64,000 nucleotides of DNA from Saccharina japonica (GCA_008828725.1 MEHQ01002657.1:825478-889477), one strand, 5' to 3'. Counted from the first letter of the stretch, positions 53,401 to 64,000 are shown. Notes: a model not told the origin generated them from the sequence alone. A program made the numbers and translations.

Positions 53401-56400
53401 AGGATAGATGTATATAGGTATACCTTTTTTTGGCTGAAACGTTTTCGGAACGGCCTATTAAAGGCTCCTTAACCCAAAATCGTCGTAATTTTCGTTCTCG
53501 TGATGCAATTTTTTTCGCTATATGCTCGGGCCATGGGATTGTCCATCGAGTACCGGTACGTAGCACTTTTAGTTTCGCCCCAAATTAGTTTTTGGTTGAA
53601 GTAAAAAGCTTCTCGAGCGACAACCCTTAGAAAAAAAAACGGTGCACCTCTGCCTGAACCCCTTAAGAACTGGTCCCACGAATTTGGAGAAAAACTACTT
53701 GGAATTAGTGTGGGGACATTTTTTTCGGTTCTGAATGGAATAAGTAGCATGCGTCCGAGGCATCATAGCGATCAATCAAATTTCATCGAGGGTGTCACAG
53801 CGACCACTTGGTATTCGTCGAGGTTACCTAAAGCGACCAATAAAAAAAACCGAGGCATCATGGCAATCAATCGGAACTCGTTGAGGCATCGCAGCGACCA
53901 ATTGAAATCCATCGAGTCATCACAGCGACCAATCGAAATTCGTCGAGGCGTTACAGCGACCAATTGAAACCCATCAAGTCATCAAAGCGACCAATCGAAA
54001 TCCATCAAGTCATCACAACGACCAATCGAAATTCGTCGAGGCGTCAGAGCGACCAATCAGATTTGGTTGAGGTTTCTATCACAACGACCAATCGAAAGCT
54101 AAGCCACACAACTCACTTTTCCACATCTCCGCCGCACACCGCGGCGATGACATCAAATACCACGTCCTCGTGCGGCGAAGCCAGGGCTCGCAGCACTGTC
54201 GTCAGCATCCTCTGGATGTAGTCCGCGTTCAGAGAGACAACGGCCCCTCGATAGGCGATGAAGTTGTACTTGGGGTTTCCAGCGCTAACGAAGCGCGCCT
54301 GTAAATCACGGCCAGGGGATGAAAGCATGGGTCAGGGAGGCGAGCAGGGGGGGGTCAGGGCAGGGAGGGGGGTAGGGAAAAATGAAATATAGGCAGCCTC
54401 AGAAGGTCTTAGTTTTCTTTTATTTCTCGTGCGCACATCGCATACACGACCAATTAGGAAAGTGGTTATTTGAAGCCTCTCATTACAACACAAACTGAAA
54501 ACAAATACGAAACACAAACCGCGAAAAACACGTGACACAAACAACACAAAACTCAAAACCGCCGAAAACACCAAAAAAACAAACAAACAAAACAACAAAC
54601 CAATGAGTATTCAAAACACAACTAAAACTATACATGACGGCATAAAAGGGGGTCGGGGGGGGGGGTCACCTCCGTGACCTCCATGTATTGAGTCGTGATT
54701 ACGCGCCCAAACATGCCTTCTGGGCCAGTGTCAAAACCTCCCTGGCCACTAAACAAAAACTGACACACAAAAAACATGTTACGGGGGACCATAGTAAATA
54801 GGACAAAATTTTGTTGGCAAAAAATAGGTAAGTATATAGTTTTTTGTGCACCGTAGGCCCTATTTACTATGGTCCTCCACAATAGTAACACAAGAAACAC
54901 TGCTAAAGACTCGCCAGGTAGTCTACAAACTGCGGGGAAAGAAAGAGGGGAGGAGGGATACTCTCCCCCGGGTATGGCGTCTTGATTACGCACCTAACAT
55001 GCCTTCTGGCCCATCGTCAAGCCCTCCTTCCCCTTCAGGCGATGCTTCGCCCCGTCGGGTTGAGAAAGGAGTCCGTGTTCAGTGGGGGGGGGAAACAAAA
55101 CACAGCCACAAACTGCAAAACCACAAAACCCAAAACACAACAGACCGTAAAACCAAAACCCAAAAGCCTAAACACTACAACCCAAAACCCAAACCACAAA
55201 ACAAAAAACACAAAAAGCACACACAAAAAAATCACAAATTAGATACATGTACGTACTCGTACGTATAAACATTAAAAAAAAAAATGCTGCATAAACAGGG
55301 GTGGGGATATCATACTCACCTCCATGTATCGCGTCGTGAACACGCGATCGAGGATGTCCTCGGAGTCATCGCCACGAACAGACCCCCCCGCGTCTAAAGG
55401 CGGTGCTCCGCACTCCGGGTTGAAAAAAGAGTTCGCATCCACCAGGCCCGAGATACCCGTGCCGTTCGGGTTGGCCCTGAACCCGTTCCTGTTCAGACGC
55501 ACCAAGTCCCACGTGACGACGCCGACGAGATCCGCGTTGTCGACGCCCTCCGTTGCGGCCATCTGGGCGTATCTCTGAGGGGGGGGGGGGGGCATGTTTT
55601 GGACGGGGAGCAAATGCCTCAGCAGAGGTGGTGGCTCGTTTCCTGAGTTTCCTTGCACCTTGATGTTGCAGCATTGCCTCGATGTTGTCAATACCTTGAC
55701 GTTGCCAATACCTAGATGCCGTCGATACCTTGATATCGCCATCAACTGAAGTGCTGCCAACACCTCGAAAATGTCGATACCTCGGTATTGTCAACAAACT
55801 GACATTGCCATCACCTTGCTACTGCTGTCAACACTTTGATATTGGGGTTGCAGTGTGGTTCGGTAGCACGAATCGTAAACCCAACAAGTACGCACAGATC
55901 GTAAACCCGTACTCGTATATGCAGCTCTACGTGTACGGCAAGGTCGCACCGTATGAATCACAGGTCACACCGTACTGTGCACGCCAAAACGCTTCCTTCA
56001 AGCCCACCACCCACCACCTTGATATTATTGCCGCCACCATGATAATATTGCCACCGCCTTGATACTATTGCCACCATCTTGATTGTATATTGATTGTATT
56101 GCCACCACCTCGTTATTACTGCCACCCCCTTGATAATATTGCCACCACCATGATAATATTGTCACCGCCTTGACATTATTGCCACCATCTTGATTGTATC
56201 TTGATGGTATTGTCACCATCTTGGTATTACTGCCACCTTGATCATACTGCCACCACCTTGGTAGTAATACCGCCACCTTGATAATAATGCCATCGCCTTG
56301 ATATTATTGCCACCATCTTGACAGTATTGCCACCACCTCGGTATTACTGCCACCACCTTGATAGTATTGCCACTACCTCGGTAATATTGTCACCACCATG

Positions 56401-59400
56401 ATAGTATTGCCACCACCTTGATATCTATTGCCACCATCTTGATTGTATATTGATGGTATAGCCACCACCTCGGCATTACTACCACCCCCTTGATAATATT
56501 GCCACCGCCTTGATAATACTGCCACCTCCTTGATATTAATACCACCACCATGATATTATTGCCACCAACTTGATAGTATTGCCACCACCTCGGTATTATT
56601 GCCACCACCATGATATTATTGCCACCGCCTTGACAGTATTGCCACCATCTTGATTATATCTTGATTGTATTACCACCACCTCGGCACTACTGCCACCCCC
56701 TTGATAATATTGCCACCGCCTTGATATTATTGCCGCCATTTTGGCTGTATTGCCACCACCTCGGTATGACTGCCACCACCTTGATAATATTGCCACCACC
56801 TTGATATTACTGCCACCTTGATCATACTGCCACCACCTTGATATGAATACCACCACCATGATAATAGTGCCACCACCTTGATATTATTGCCACCATCTTG
56901 ATACTATTGCCACCACCTCGGTATGACCGCCACCACCTTGATAATATTGTCACCGCCTTGATGTTATTGTCACACTCTTGATATCATTGCCACCACCTCG
57001 GTATTACTGCCACCACCTTAATATCGCCACCACCTCGGTACTATTGCCACCTTGATAATACTGCCACCATCTTGACAAGGTCCTCACCTTGATATCAACC
57101 ATCTGCATACCGGACCCTATACCGGTGGCGCCCCTTATTCCCCTCCTTAGCTGCACTACCCGTGCCATGCTCGGCAGGTGCAGCACCTCGCGGAGAGCGT
57201 CGTACACGTGCGAGCCGGCGAACCCCGGAGCACAGCACGCAAGCCGCAGTATTTCTGGGTGAAAGATAAAAACTTTCGGAGGAGGATAACCGGTGGTGTT
57301 CCACCGCACCAGGGCCTAAGGATGGGCAGGGGGGACGCATGTAGTCGGGGTGGGGGGTGGGGGGTGGGGGTGGGGGGGGGCTGGGGGGGGGGCTGGGGGA
57401 GGGCGGGTGAAGTAGACGCCTGGCAAAGGGGTGGCCCCGACCGAGGCACACGGGTGCTCCTGTCCGAAAGCGATGCGTGGTCACTTCAACGACTAAGGCA
57501 CGCAACAAAGAGTACGCCCCCCCCTATAGTGGGTTGGCGTCGGTTGGCACGACGCTGTAAAACACGCCACTCGCTGCGTGAGCTAGACAACCAGGGTGCC
57601 GTTTTTTTTGTTATTTTTTGGCGGTCACCAAAGCTGGCGGTCGAGTAGATCATTTGTGCGGGGTGGAGAACCTTTGCTCCGCACAAGGGGAATGGTCGTA
57701 TCACGTAGTGTTAATATGGTAAGGCATCCGCGAGGCAGTTACATAGTAAAACCCATTGCTGTCTCCGGAAGTGGCCACACCAGAAATTAAATTAACTCAT
57801 TGAAGCTGTCGTCCATATGCAAGTCCGCCTCAGAGGCGGTTCTTAGCAGGATGCAGCTCACCCTCCATGCGACTCGCCCAATACCTCACGGCGCTTCGCG
57901 CTTGGTGCAAGCAATGTCTGCCTGGTTGGTGAAAACCCACTGTGCTCCGTCCCGGCATTGTAGGGATGCGAGGGTCTATGGTCATATGACTACGGCCGTG
58001 CACGACATGAGTACACCCCCCCCCCCCCCCCCCCCCTAAAATATTTATATATTTATAGGTTGGGTTGGCGTCGGTTGGCAACGACGCTGTAAAACACGCC
58101 TCTCACTGCGTGAGCTCGACAACCAGGGTACCGTTTTTTTTTTTTTGGCGGTCACCCATACTGGCGGTCTTGTTAGATCATTTGTGCGGGGTTGATAACC
58201 TCATCTCCGCACAAGGGGAATGATCGTATCACGTAGTGTGTATATGGTAAGGCATCCACGAGGCAGATACGTAGTGATACCCATTGCTGTCTCTGGAAGT
58301 GGCCACACCAGAAATTAAATCAATTCATTGGAGGCTGTCGTCCATATGCAAGTCCGCCTCACAGGCGGTTCTTAGCAGGATGCAGCTCACCCTCCATGCG
58401 ACTCGCCCAATACCTCACGGCGCTTCGCGCTTGGTGCAAGCAATGTCTGCCTGGTTGGTGAAAACCCAACGTGCTCCGTCCCGGCATTGTAGGGATGCGA
58501 GGGTCTATGGTCATATGACTACGGCCGTGCACGAATGAGTACACCCCCCCCCCGACTCCCCAGGCTCTACCACCTATTCACACACTGCCATCAGCTTGCG
58601 TAACATACGAATACAATAAAAGGTCTAATCAAAATACGACCGACGGATTGACAAACGGACGACACTCAGGGGACCAGTACCGACGAAACTACATACCTGG
58701 TTGGGCACGACGAACATTTAGGGCGTCGCTACCGGCGGGTTGACACGCCAACGACGCTCAGGACTTTCACACGGACGGCTATGAATATCGGGTACTATAT
58801 GGTATAAGGACGTCCAGGCCTTCATTACCGACGCAAACACGCACTCAAGGTATTAGTACTAACGAAAGTACATGTCAAGCGTTGGATAACGACGGCCAGG
58901 GTTAGCAGATTGACTTCCCCTTCGACCCGTTAGCGACTCGTCTATTAGCAAAGAATGCCCCCAACTCGTACTTCAAGCCGTTTGTACCCCGAAACCTGGG
59001 CGCATTTCTAAGCCATTTGGTCCAAACTGCTTTTCTCTTTGCAGGTTAAAACTCCTGTTCAATCCCTTTGCAGGAAAATAAACCCCGCTTTTCCAGCTGC
59101 ATACAGTACAGGACACCTAATAAGAAACAGGCTAATAAGAAACCCAGGCTGGGATTTATAGGAAAATAAGAAATTCGGGAGTCGTTATCTTGAAATTAGT
59201 GCAGAAAGTGCCCTCTCTCCAATAAGAAATTCAGCCTGGACCAGATTTTCTGTTTCTTGTTAGGTGTCCTGTACTGTACATTTTTTTTGGGAGGACGAAT
59301 CACTACGATAACAAAAGGGTACCTGGTATAAATAGTCGGAACTATTGAAGTTGGGGGATATGTTGCAGTAGTGAGAGCGGTATCGTTCAACAGCTCCTTG

Positions 59401-62400
59401 AATATCAGTTGTGACAAGCTTGACGAAACCCAGCAACCCGGGCGACGTACTTACGTACGTACGTACTTCGTGTAGCCCATGACGTAAATCGCCACTCTGT
59501 TTTCGTGACCTTTTTTTCCGTCTTGGAGGCTCAAAAGGGTTACAAAACTAACCCTCTATACGTTAACCCACACACAGATAGCCCGAGGCTGCCTCGCCTG
59601 GCCGATGCCGCTGTACTTATCATACGTAACGTTCCCCCCCCCCCCCGTCCCCTGTCGTCCCTGAAGCCCTAAAAGCTATTTAGAAACCCCCTGTTGAAAC
59701 TGCAACACTCGTTTTTGATGTTTAAACAAACAGGGGCTCTTCATGTTTCATGACCCGACCCGCTGGGTCGGGTCATCAAAAATTTGAAATATCACGGGTC
59801 GAGTCGGATCGATTCGAGCCAGGAGTTTTTTTTTCCCCCACTTTCACGGCTCGTGTCGGGTCACCCTTTACCCGCCCCGACCCTACCCCCGACCTGACCC
59901 GTGAGGTTTGACCTGACCAGTAAACAGTCCAGAAAAAAAACTACTTGGCAACTACGAAGACACTGGAGATATTTCGCAACAGTAGTGACTGAAACGCACC
60001 TCGTAAAGGTTTGACCTGACCAGTAAACAGTCCAGAAAAAAAACTGCTTGGCAACTACGAAGACACTGGAGATATTTCGCAACAGTAGTGTGACTGAAAC
60101 GCACCTCGTAAAGCGCCCTTGGCAGGCTTCCCTTCGGGTACTTGAAGAAAACGTCCCGGGTTCCACTGTACAACAGAAAGTCGAGGAGTGCTTGCCCTTG
60201 GACGTCGTGATCGGCGACGAAGCATTGCCATCTGGCGTTCTTAATCTGTTGTTCCACCAGGTTGGGCGTTGCGACTCTCTTCTTCTCTGATGCGGGCTGT
60301 GCTTGCGGTTCTGGTTCGGGCTGTGCGCGCGAGGAGGAAGAGGTGAGTCGGCGTCGTGGTTGTTGTTGTTGTTGTTGTTGTTGGAGTTGGGGTTGGGGTT
60401 GTCGTTGTTGTTGTTGGGGTTGGGGTTGTTGTTGTTGTTGTGGTTGTTGTTGTTGGTTGTTGTCGTTGTTGTCGTTGTTGTTGCTGTTGTGGCGTTATTG
60501 TCTGTATGTGAAGGTGGCGTTACTATCTACTGGTATACCTGAAGGTGGCGGTACTGCCTATACCTGAAGGTGGCGTTACTGTCTATACCTGAAGGTGGCG
60601 TTTCTGTCCATGCCTGAGGGTGGCGTTTCTGTCTATACCTGACAGTGGCGTTCCTGGCTGTGCCTAAAAGCGATGTTACTGTCTGTGCCTGACCGTTGCG
60701 TTACTATGTGTACCTGAATGTGGCGTTGCTGTATGTACCTGATGATGGCGTAACTGTCTATACCTTAAGGTGGCGTTTCTGTCTATACCTGAAGGTGACG
60801 TTACTGACTATATACCTTAAGGTGGCGTTTCTGTCTATACCTGACGGTGGCGTTCCTGGCTGTGCCTAAAAGCGATGTTACTGTCTGTGCCTGACCGTTG
60901 CGTTACGATGTGTACCTGAATGTGGCGTTGCTGTATGTACCTGATGGTGGCGTTACTGTGTCTGCCTGAAGGGGCGTTACTGTGCTTACCTGAAGGGGCG
61001 TTGCGTTACTGTCTATACCTAAAGGTGGCGTTTTTGTCCATACCTAAAAATGCTACTGTCTGTACCTACATAAAAGTGAAGTTACTGTGTGCACCTGACT
61101 GTGGCGGTATTATTTGTACATAAATGTAGCGTTACTGTCTATACCTGAAGGTAGCGTTTTCTGCATATACCTAAAAGCGTGTTGCTGTCTGTGCCTGACT
61201 GTGGCGGTGCTATGATATTTTTACAGGAATGTGGCGTTACTGTAACTACCTGAAGGTGGCGTTCATGTCTCTACCGAAGGCGTTGTTGTCTGTGCCGTGG
61301 TACAAACTATTCCAGAAGGTGGCATTACTGTCTGTATCTAAAGCATGGCATTATTCTCTGTACCTGAAGATGGCGCTACTGCCTGCACCTAAAAGCTGCG
61401 TTTCCGTCTGTGCCAGATGGCGGCGTTATAGTTGTATGATATGTACCTGGTGTATCTGAAGTGGCGTTACTGCCTGTACCAGAAGGTGGCGACGCATTAG
61501 GGTGTCATTACTGTCTATACCTGAAGGTGGCGTTACTGTCTATACCTAAAGGTGGCAGTCCCTACATACCCTCACCTCCTCAGTGGCGCCCTCAGCGCCG
61601 CCCAAGCCACTACCGCCAGCAGCACCGCCGAGAAGTGGGTCCTCCCCCGCCCCCGCAGTCGCCAAACCAAGAAATACGTCCCGATGGAAACCCCTACAAG
61701 GACTGCATCTATCATCAAGGCCGCCATCGCCGCTGGCCGCCACACCCGTACACTCCTTGGACCAAAACACGCGGCGGCCGCCCACCCAGCCCAATATTCC
61801 GGACACCCCCCCGCTGGTCTCGAGGCACCCCTTCACCACAGCGCTGGTCCAGCCGAGGCCCCCCTCTGAAAAAACGCCTCCTTTTTCCTCCAGCGAAATC
61901 TCTGCCGTGTGCACCACGCTCAGGAAACCCCGTGCGGCGTTTCCGTCGAGGTGCTCCCTGGACGTGCCCACGCAGGGCTGTAGCGACCCGACTTTTTCGA
62001 GGAGCTTCCCGCGCAACAGAAAGCAGGGAAGCAGGAAGGCAGGGAGGCAGGCGGTGCGAGGGTGAGAGGTGGGAGCAAGGGTAGCGTTGGAACGTCGAGC
62101 TACAGTAGTGACCGCGGTGAGCATTACACTACTAGACTATAGTGACCAATAAAAAAAATTACACTTTTTACTTAACTCAAAAATATTATCCAACTCTTAT
62201 ATACGTAGTTCCAAGCAGCTTATCCCCAGGTTTGCGTGCAGTTATAAATCCATGCTTTGTCATATTGGTATGAATCATTCGTTCCCCTGAAGGTGGCATG
62301 CATGTTTTTGACGGCACTGTGGCACACCTTGCCCCCCCCCCCTCACAAGCGGTTCTTAGTAGGATGCAGCTCACCCTTCATGCGACTCGCCCAACACCTC

Positions 62401-62529
62401 ACGGCGCTTCGCGCTTGGTGCTAGCAATATCTGCCTGGTCGGTGAAAACCCGATATGCTCCATCCCGGCATTGTAGGGATGCGAGAGTCTATGGTAATAC
62501 GACTACGGCCATGCATGAAAATGAAGTAG

Positions 62530-62570
<41 letters not shown>

Positions 62571-63474
62571 TCAAATGAAAGCACACCTGCCGTTGGTTCC
62601 TGTTGCCGGAATCGATGTGACTGGGCCAGTCTTGGGCGTGCTCGTCTTTGACGTTGCGACCGTTGAACGTGACGAAGGAAACCTTGCTCCTGCCGGATAT
62701 GTCCGCCTTGCGGATGCCAACCTGATCGTACAAGGGCACCACCACCACCACCACCATCAGCAACAGCAACAGCAACAGCAACAGTGGTTGGACGTTAAAA
62801 AAAAATGTTGTCGTACTACTGCTGCTGCTGTTGTTGTTGTTGTTGTTGTTGCTGTTGTTGGTGCTGTTTCCGCTGCTGTTGTTGTCGATATTGTAATTGT
62901 AGTTGTTGCAGAAGTCTTCACAATAACAATGGTCACTTCTACCCAACGACATCCAGCACACCTACGGCCGAGGAGGGGGGGGGAGGGCAGCTTTACAGAC
63001 CCCTTGGATTTTAGATACGACGATCTAGTGGGCAACCACAAAAACTAGTCGTACTCGCACTCGAACTCTCACCGGTTGAAGGGATGGACGAGGAGGAACA
63101 AATGTTACATGATCAACACAAAACAACACAAACAAACAAAGAACAAACAAAGTACAAAAAAATATGTAATTTTTCTACAAAATGCAAAATAAACTTTACA
63201 ACTAAAAAGCAAAAACAACAAAAAAACAACAAAAAACAGATTGGCCGTGAGTGCTTTACTGCAGTGCTGTAGCTCTCACTTTGACATTGGCCCCCTTGCT
63301 GATCGTGGAAAACAGCAGCCCCTCCTCCTCGTCGCACATCACGGTCCACCCGAGAGGCACGGACGCAAATACGTTTGCCACACAGGCGCGCCACGGATAG
63401 ACGACAAGATCGAACACATCCTTCTCCTCTTCCTGCCGATGTCTTACCCCGAACATGTCGGCGAGGAGTTTGTT
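50472..63474 (-). CDS. Unrecognised large multi-exon protein with Ala/Thr/Gly repeat domain
   Basis: I do not recognise this protein. Eleven exons join in phase: 63474-63280, 62721-62587, 62004-61576, 60284-60105, 57315-57088, 55574-55320, 54741-54670, 54298-54117, 52995-51231, 50768-50642 and 50548-50472 (stop). That is 3645 nt, at least 1214 aa; the first exon begins at an acceptor, so the start probably lies beyond the window. Exon 1 contains VFASVPLGWTVMCDEEEGLL. Exon 4 has FLLYSGTRDVFFKYPKGSLP and exon 5 has HPEILRLACCAPGF. Exons 6 and 7 both end in a TTxYME motif. The 589-codon exon 9 starts with a globular part (LHEVFNMTDPARVVQKVVEA), then has over 20 degenerate repeats around PVGGTTGASERLGSAATT. 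The C-terminus is helical (SQRETLSERLGCLENFEKMA). No signal peptide or membrane segment is visible. Individual exons have good donors; exon 7 is the least certain. Confidence 0.6.
53465..53655. repeat. Fragment of the 7190-7693 TIR element
   Basis: It shares the order CCTTAACCC, CGGGATTG/GGGATTGTCCATCG, TAGCACTTTTA and GGTGCACCTCT with the right half of the element in the MAP kinase intron. Confidence 0.6.
53657..53746. repeat. TTAA-type mini-element (family D), copy 3, inverted
   Basis: The reverse complement matches the copies at 20166 and 48221: AACCCCTTAAGAACTGGTCC at one end and GGTTCTGAATGG at the other, with core ACTACTTGGAATTAGTGTGG. Confidence 0.6.
54776..54885. repeat. MITE family A, copy 4
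   Basis: Left TGTTACGGGGGACCATAGTA and right ACTATGGTCCTCCACAATAG. It sits about 35 bp upstream (transcript sense) of exon 7 of the large gene, between it and a decayed exon-like copy at about 54990-55080. Confidence 0.8.
55650..57085. repeat. 20-bp minisatellite (GCCACCACCTTGATAATATT)
   Basis: About 1.4 kb of imperfect 20-bp units alternate ACC/GCC and TTGATAATATT/ATGATATTATT. It is diverged at the left end (55650-55830) and fairly regular from 56000. It fills most of the intron between exons 5 and 6 of the large gene. Long Trp/Gly/Gln-rich open frames on the minus strand are by-products, since three units make 60 bp. Confidence 0.92.
57400..57524 (+). repeat. LINE 3'-end relic with C-tail
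   Basis: GAAAGCGATGCGTGGTCACT and GACTAAGGCACGCAACA, ending GAGTACG then C-run, match the 3' end of the LINE at 33447-33530 (GAAAGGGATGCGTGGTC, GACTAAGGCAAGCAACA, AGTAC then C7). The coding part is absent; upstream is G-rich. Confidence 0.7.
57525..58036 (+). mobile_element. Poly-C SINE-like element, full-length copy 1
   Basis: It begins GGGTTGGCGTCGGTTGGC and contains GTGCGGGGTGGAGAACC and TCACGTAGTG. It continues through the common 3' half and ends GACATGAGTACAC then a 19-bp C-run. Together with the next copy it defines a unit of about 500 bp. It has no Pol III B-box and no long conserved ORF with synonymous bias. Confidence 0.85.
58060..58552 (+). mobile_element. Poly-C SINE-like element, full-length copy 2 (tandem)
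   Basis: It starts GGGTTGGCGTCGGTTGGC about 25 bp after the C-tail of copy 1, in the same orientation, and ends CGAATGAGTACAC then C9. It is about 90 percent similar to copy 1 by eye, so this is probably an independent insertion and not a very recent duplication. Confidence 0.85.
58553..59101. other. Intronic stretch without recognisable features
   Basis: Part of the intron between exons 4 and 5 of the large gene. It has a repeated ACGAC/GGACGACACTCAGG flavour, but no clear unit and no coding frame. Confidence 0.4.
59102..59279. mobile_element. TIR element, TACAGTACAGGACACC family, copy 2
   Basis: TACAGTACAGGACACCTAAT at the left and TTAGGTGTCCTGTACTGTA at the right are near-perfect inverted repeats. 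Subterminal AAGAAACAG and CTGTTTCTT extend the pairing. The core AAGAAATTCGGGAGTCGTTA is shared with 18284-18460. It is 178 bp long and non-coding. Confidence 0.8.
59748..59904. repeat. CGGGT/ACCCG-rich palindromic repeat, copy 2
   Basis: CATGACCCGACCCGCTGGGT and CGGGTCACCCTTTACCCG are typical. It has the same character as 38957-39140, including the phrase GGTCATGACCCG/CATGACCCGACC. It lies in an intron of the large gene. Confidence 0.55.
59905..60115. repeat. 103-bp tandem duplication spanning an exon 4 donor site
   Basis: Two near-identical copies (59905-60007 and 60008-60110) start GGTTTGACCTGACCAGTAAA and end GAAACGCACCTCGTAAA. The end includes the last codons and 5' splice site of exon 4 of the large minus-strand gene (TTTACGAG|GTGCGTTTC), so a decoy copy of the donor lies downstream. 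Confidence 0.9.
60357..60500. repeat. (GTT)n-rich microsatellite
   Basis: GTT/GTTGGG repeats lie in the intron between exons 3 and 4 of the large gene, just upstream of exon 4 in the transcript sense (AAC-rich there). Confidence 0.85.
60535..61560. repeat. 25-bp minisatellite (CTGAAGGTGGCGTTACTGTC)
   Basis: About 40 imperfect copies of a 25-bp unit (ctgaaggtggcgttactgtctatac), diverging toward the middle, fill the intron between exons 3 and 4 of the large gene up to the exon 3 donor. Confidence 0.9.
62336..62566 (+). repeat. Poly-C SINE-like element, 5'-truncated copy
   Basis: It begins within the CCTCACAAGCGGTTCTTAGT block, preceded by a C-run, and ends GAAGTAGAC followed by a C-run of about 35 bp. 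It abuts exon 2 of the large gene: the C-tract ends only about 20 bp from the exon 2 donor in the intron. Confidence 0.85.
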
Positions 63475-64000
63475 CTAGTGTATGGAGGGGAGGGGAGGCG
63501 GGGGGGGGGGGGGTGATATGAGTTGTCGACACTGTGAGATGCACCCACGTTTCGAATACAAATTACTAAGAATTAGTGTGTGTGAGGTGTTTCCAGCAGT
63601 AAACGGGATAATCTCGTATGTATCTTGTACTATTAATACCAGGTACTACCGCTTCAAAAAAACTATATTTACTTGTACCTACTTCGTATTCTTAAACAAG
63701 CACGTCCGATACACACCGGACAAAAAAAAATACGAATGCCAAGATAGCCGTACGAGTACGACTTCTGTTGCTTTAGAACTTTCTTTCAAAAGGTTATACT
63801 GGTACGTATACGAGTCTGCACACTACTTGTAATTGTTAAAAAAACAAAAAAATGGATGCTGTAAAACTAATAGTAACAGCAGCAAGCAGTAGTAGTACGA
63901 GTACATTTATCATGTTTGCCATCCGGCGCGAAACCGTAAAACGTTAGTCCCCGATCACCCATATCGCACAAACCATAAATACTTCCCATGATACTCGTTT
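63475..64000. other. Right edge, nothing recognised
   Basis: This is probably intron upstream of the first visible exon of the large minus-strand gene. A G-run lies at 63498-63512, followed by A/T-rich DNA with GTAC motifs. No start exon for the gene was found here. Confidence 0.4.

Larger units (their letters stand above)
53325..54100. repeat. 32-bp minisatellite (GCGACCAATCGAAATTCGTC)
   Basis: Two blocks (about 53325-53400 and 53757-54095) of an imperfect 32-bp unit lie in the intron between exons 8 and 9 of the large minus-strand gene. They are separated by two dispersed elements (53465-53655 and 53657-53746). Confidence 0.8.

Noticed and set aside
56025..56859. Trp/Gly/Gln-rich minus-strand frames (RWWQYYQGGGN repeats)
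   Set aside because: Three 20-bp minisatellite units equal 60 bp, so any frame without a stop in the unit stays open. It lies inside an intron of the large gene.
59196..59417. Extra exon of the large gene (LVTTDIQGAVERYRSHYC)
   Set aside because: The translation looks protein-like, but no good donor exists and exons 4 and 5 already join in phase without it; part of it is inside a TIR element.
61583..62065. Pro-rich plus-strand frame of 160 codons
   Set aside because: The opposite strand is an in-phase exon of the large gene, with a good acceptor (61999-62010 region) and a GAG|GTGAGG donor at 61576.

Overview
This window is eukaryotic nuclear DNA, most likely from a stramenopile and plausibly a brown alga such as Ectocarpus. 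That is an inference from style, since no marker gene fixes the taxon. Genes are split by GT-AG introns of about 340 bp to 3 kb with mostly small exons. Neighbouring genes form divergent pairs, and introns and spacers are packed with microsatellites, minisatellites, small inverted-repeat elements and retroposons. Vertebrate-type TTAGGG repeats occur internally. There are two assembly gaps (27981-28061 and 48611). I saw no operons, CRISPR arrays, rRNA genes or intact tRNA genes.

Genes, left to right. An IQ-motif protein (2387-3802, minus) lies downstream of a seven-exon MAP kinase with a p38/Hog1-like TGY activation motif (4342-8964, minus). About 500 bp away, divergently, is a seven-exon DusA-type tRNA-dihydrouridine synthase (9468-16815, plus). 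Next comes a NASP/SHNi-TPR histone chaperone (19062-23172, minus, with an in-frame TGA before a NASP-like C-terminus), divergent from an eIF4B-like factor carrying a C-terminal W2 domain (23678-27519, plus). A four-exon peroxisomal urate oxidase ending in SRL spans 35048-40323 (minus), with a 3-kb first intron. A large unrecognised gene of at least 11 exons fills 50472-63474 (minus). Its 5' end is probably outside the window and it has a long Ala/Thr/Gly repeat domain. Each main gene model was checked by carrying reading phase across every exon junction. The jobs are unrelated (signalling, tRNA modification, chromatin, translation, purine catabolism), so this is ordinary chromosomal gene order and not a pathway cluster.

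Repeats dominate the rest. A 5'-truncated non-LTR reverse transcriptase (32169-33518) is sandwiched between copies of a roughly 500-bp element ending in a poly-C tail. The same LINE tail plus two tandem copies of the poly-C element recurs at 57.4-58.55 kb. A second, tRNA-derived and poly-A-tailed SINE family has copies at 10.4, 30.2, 37.9 and 45.2 kb. At least seven families of small TIR elements occur, one of which holds telomere-like repeats and sits inside a decayed gag-like region (40.7-43.6 kb). A 1.36-kb pure AAGC tetranucleotide array lies at 48612-49968.

The items I find most worth a second look are the C-tailed LINE/SINE head-to-tail arrays, the eIF4B-W2 fusion, the TGY MAP kinase, and the unidentified repeat-domain protein.
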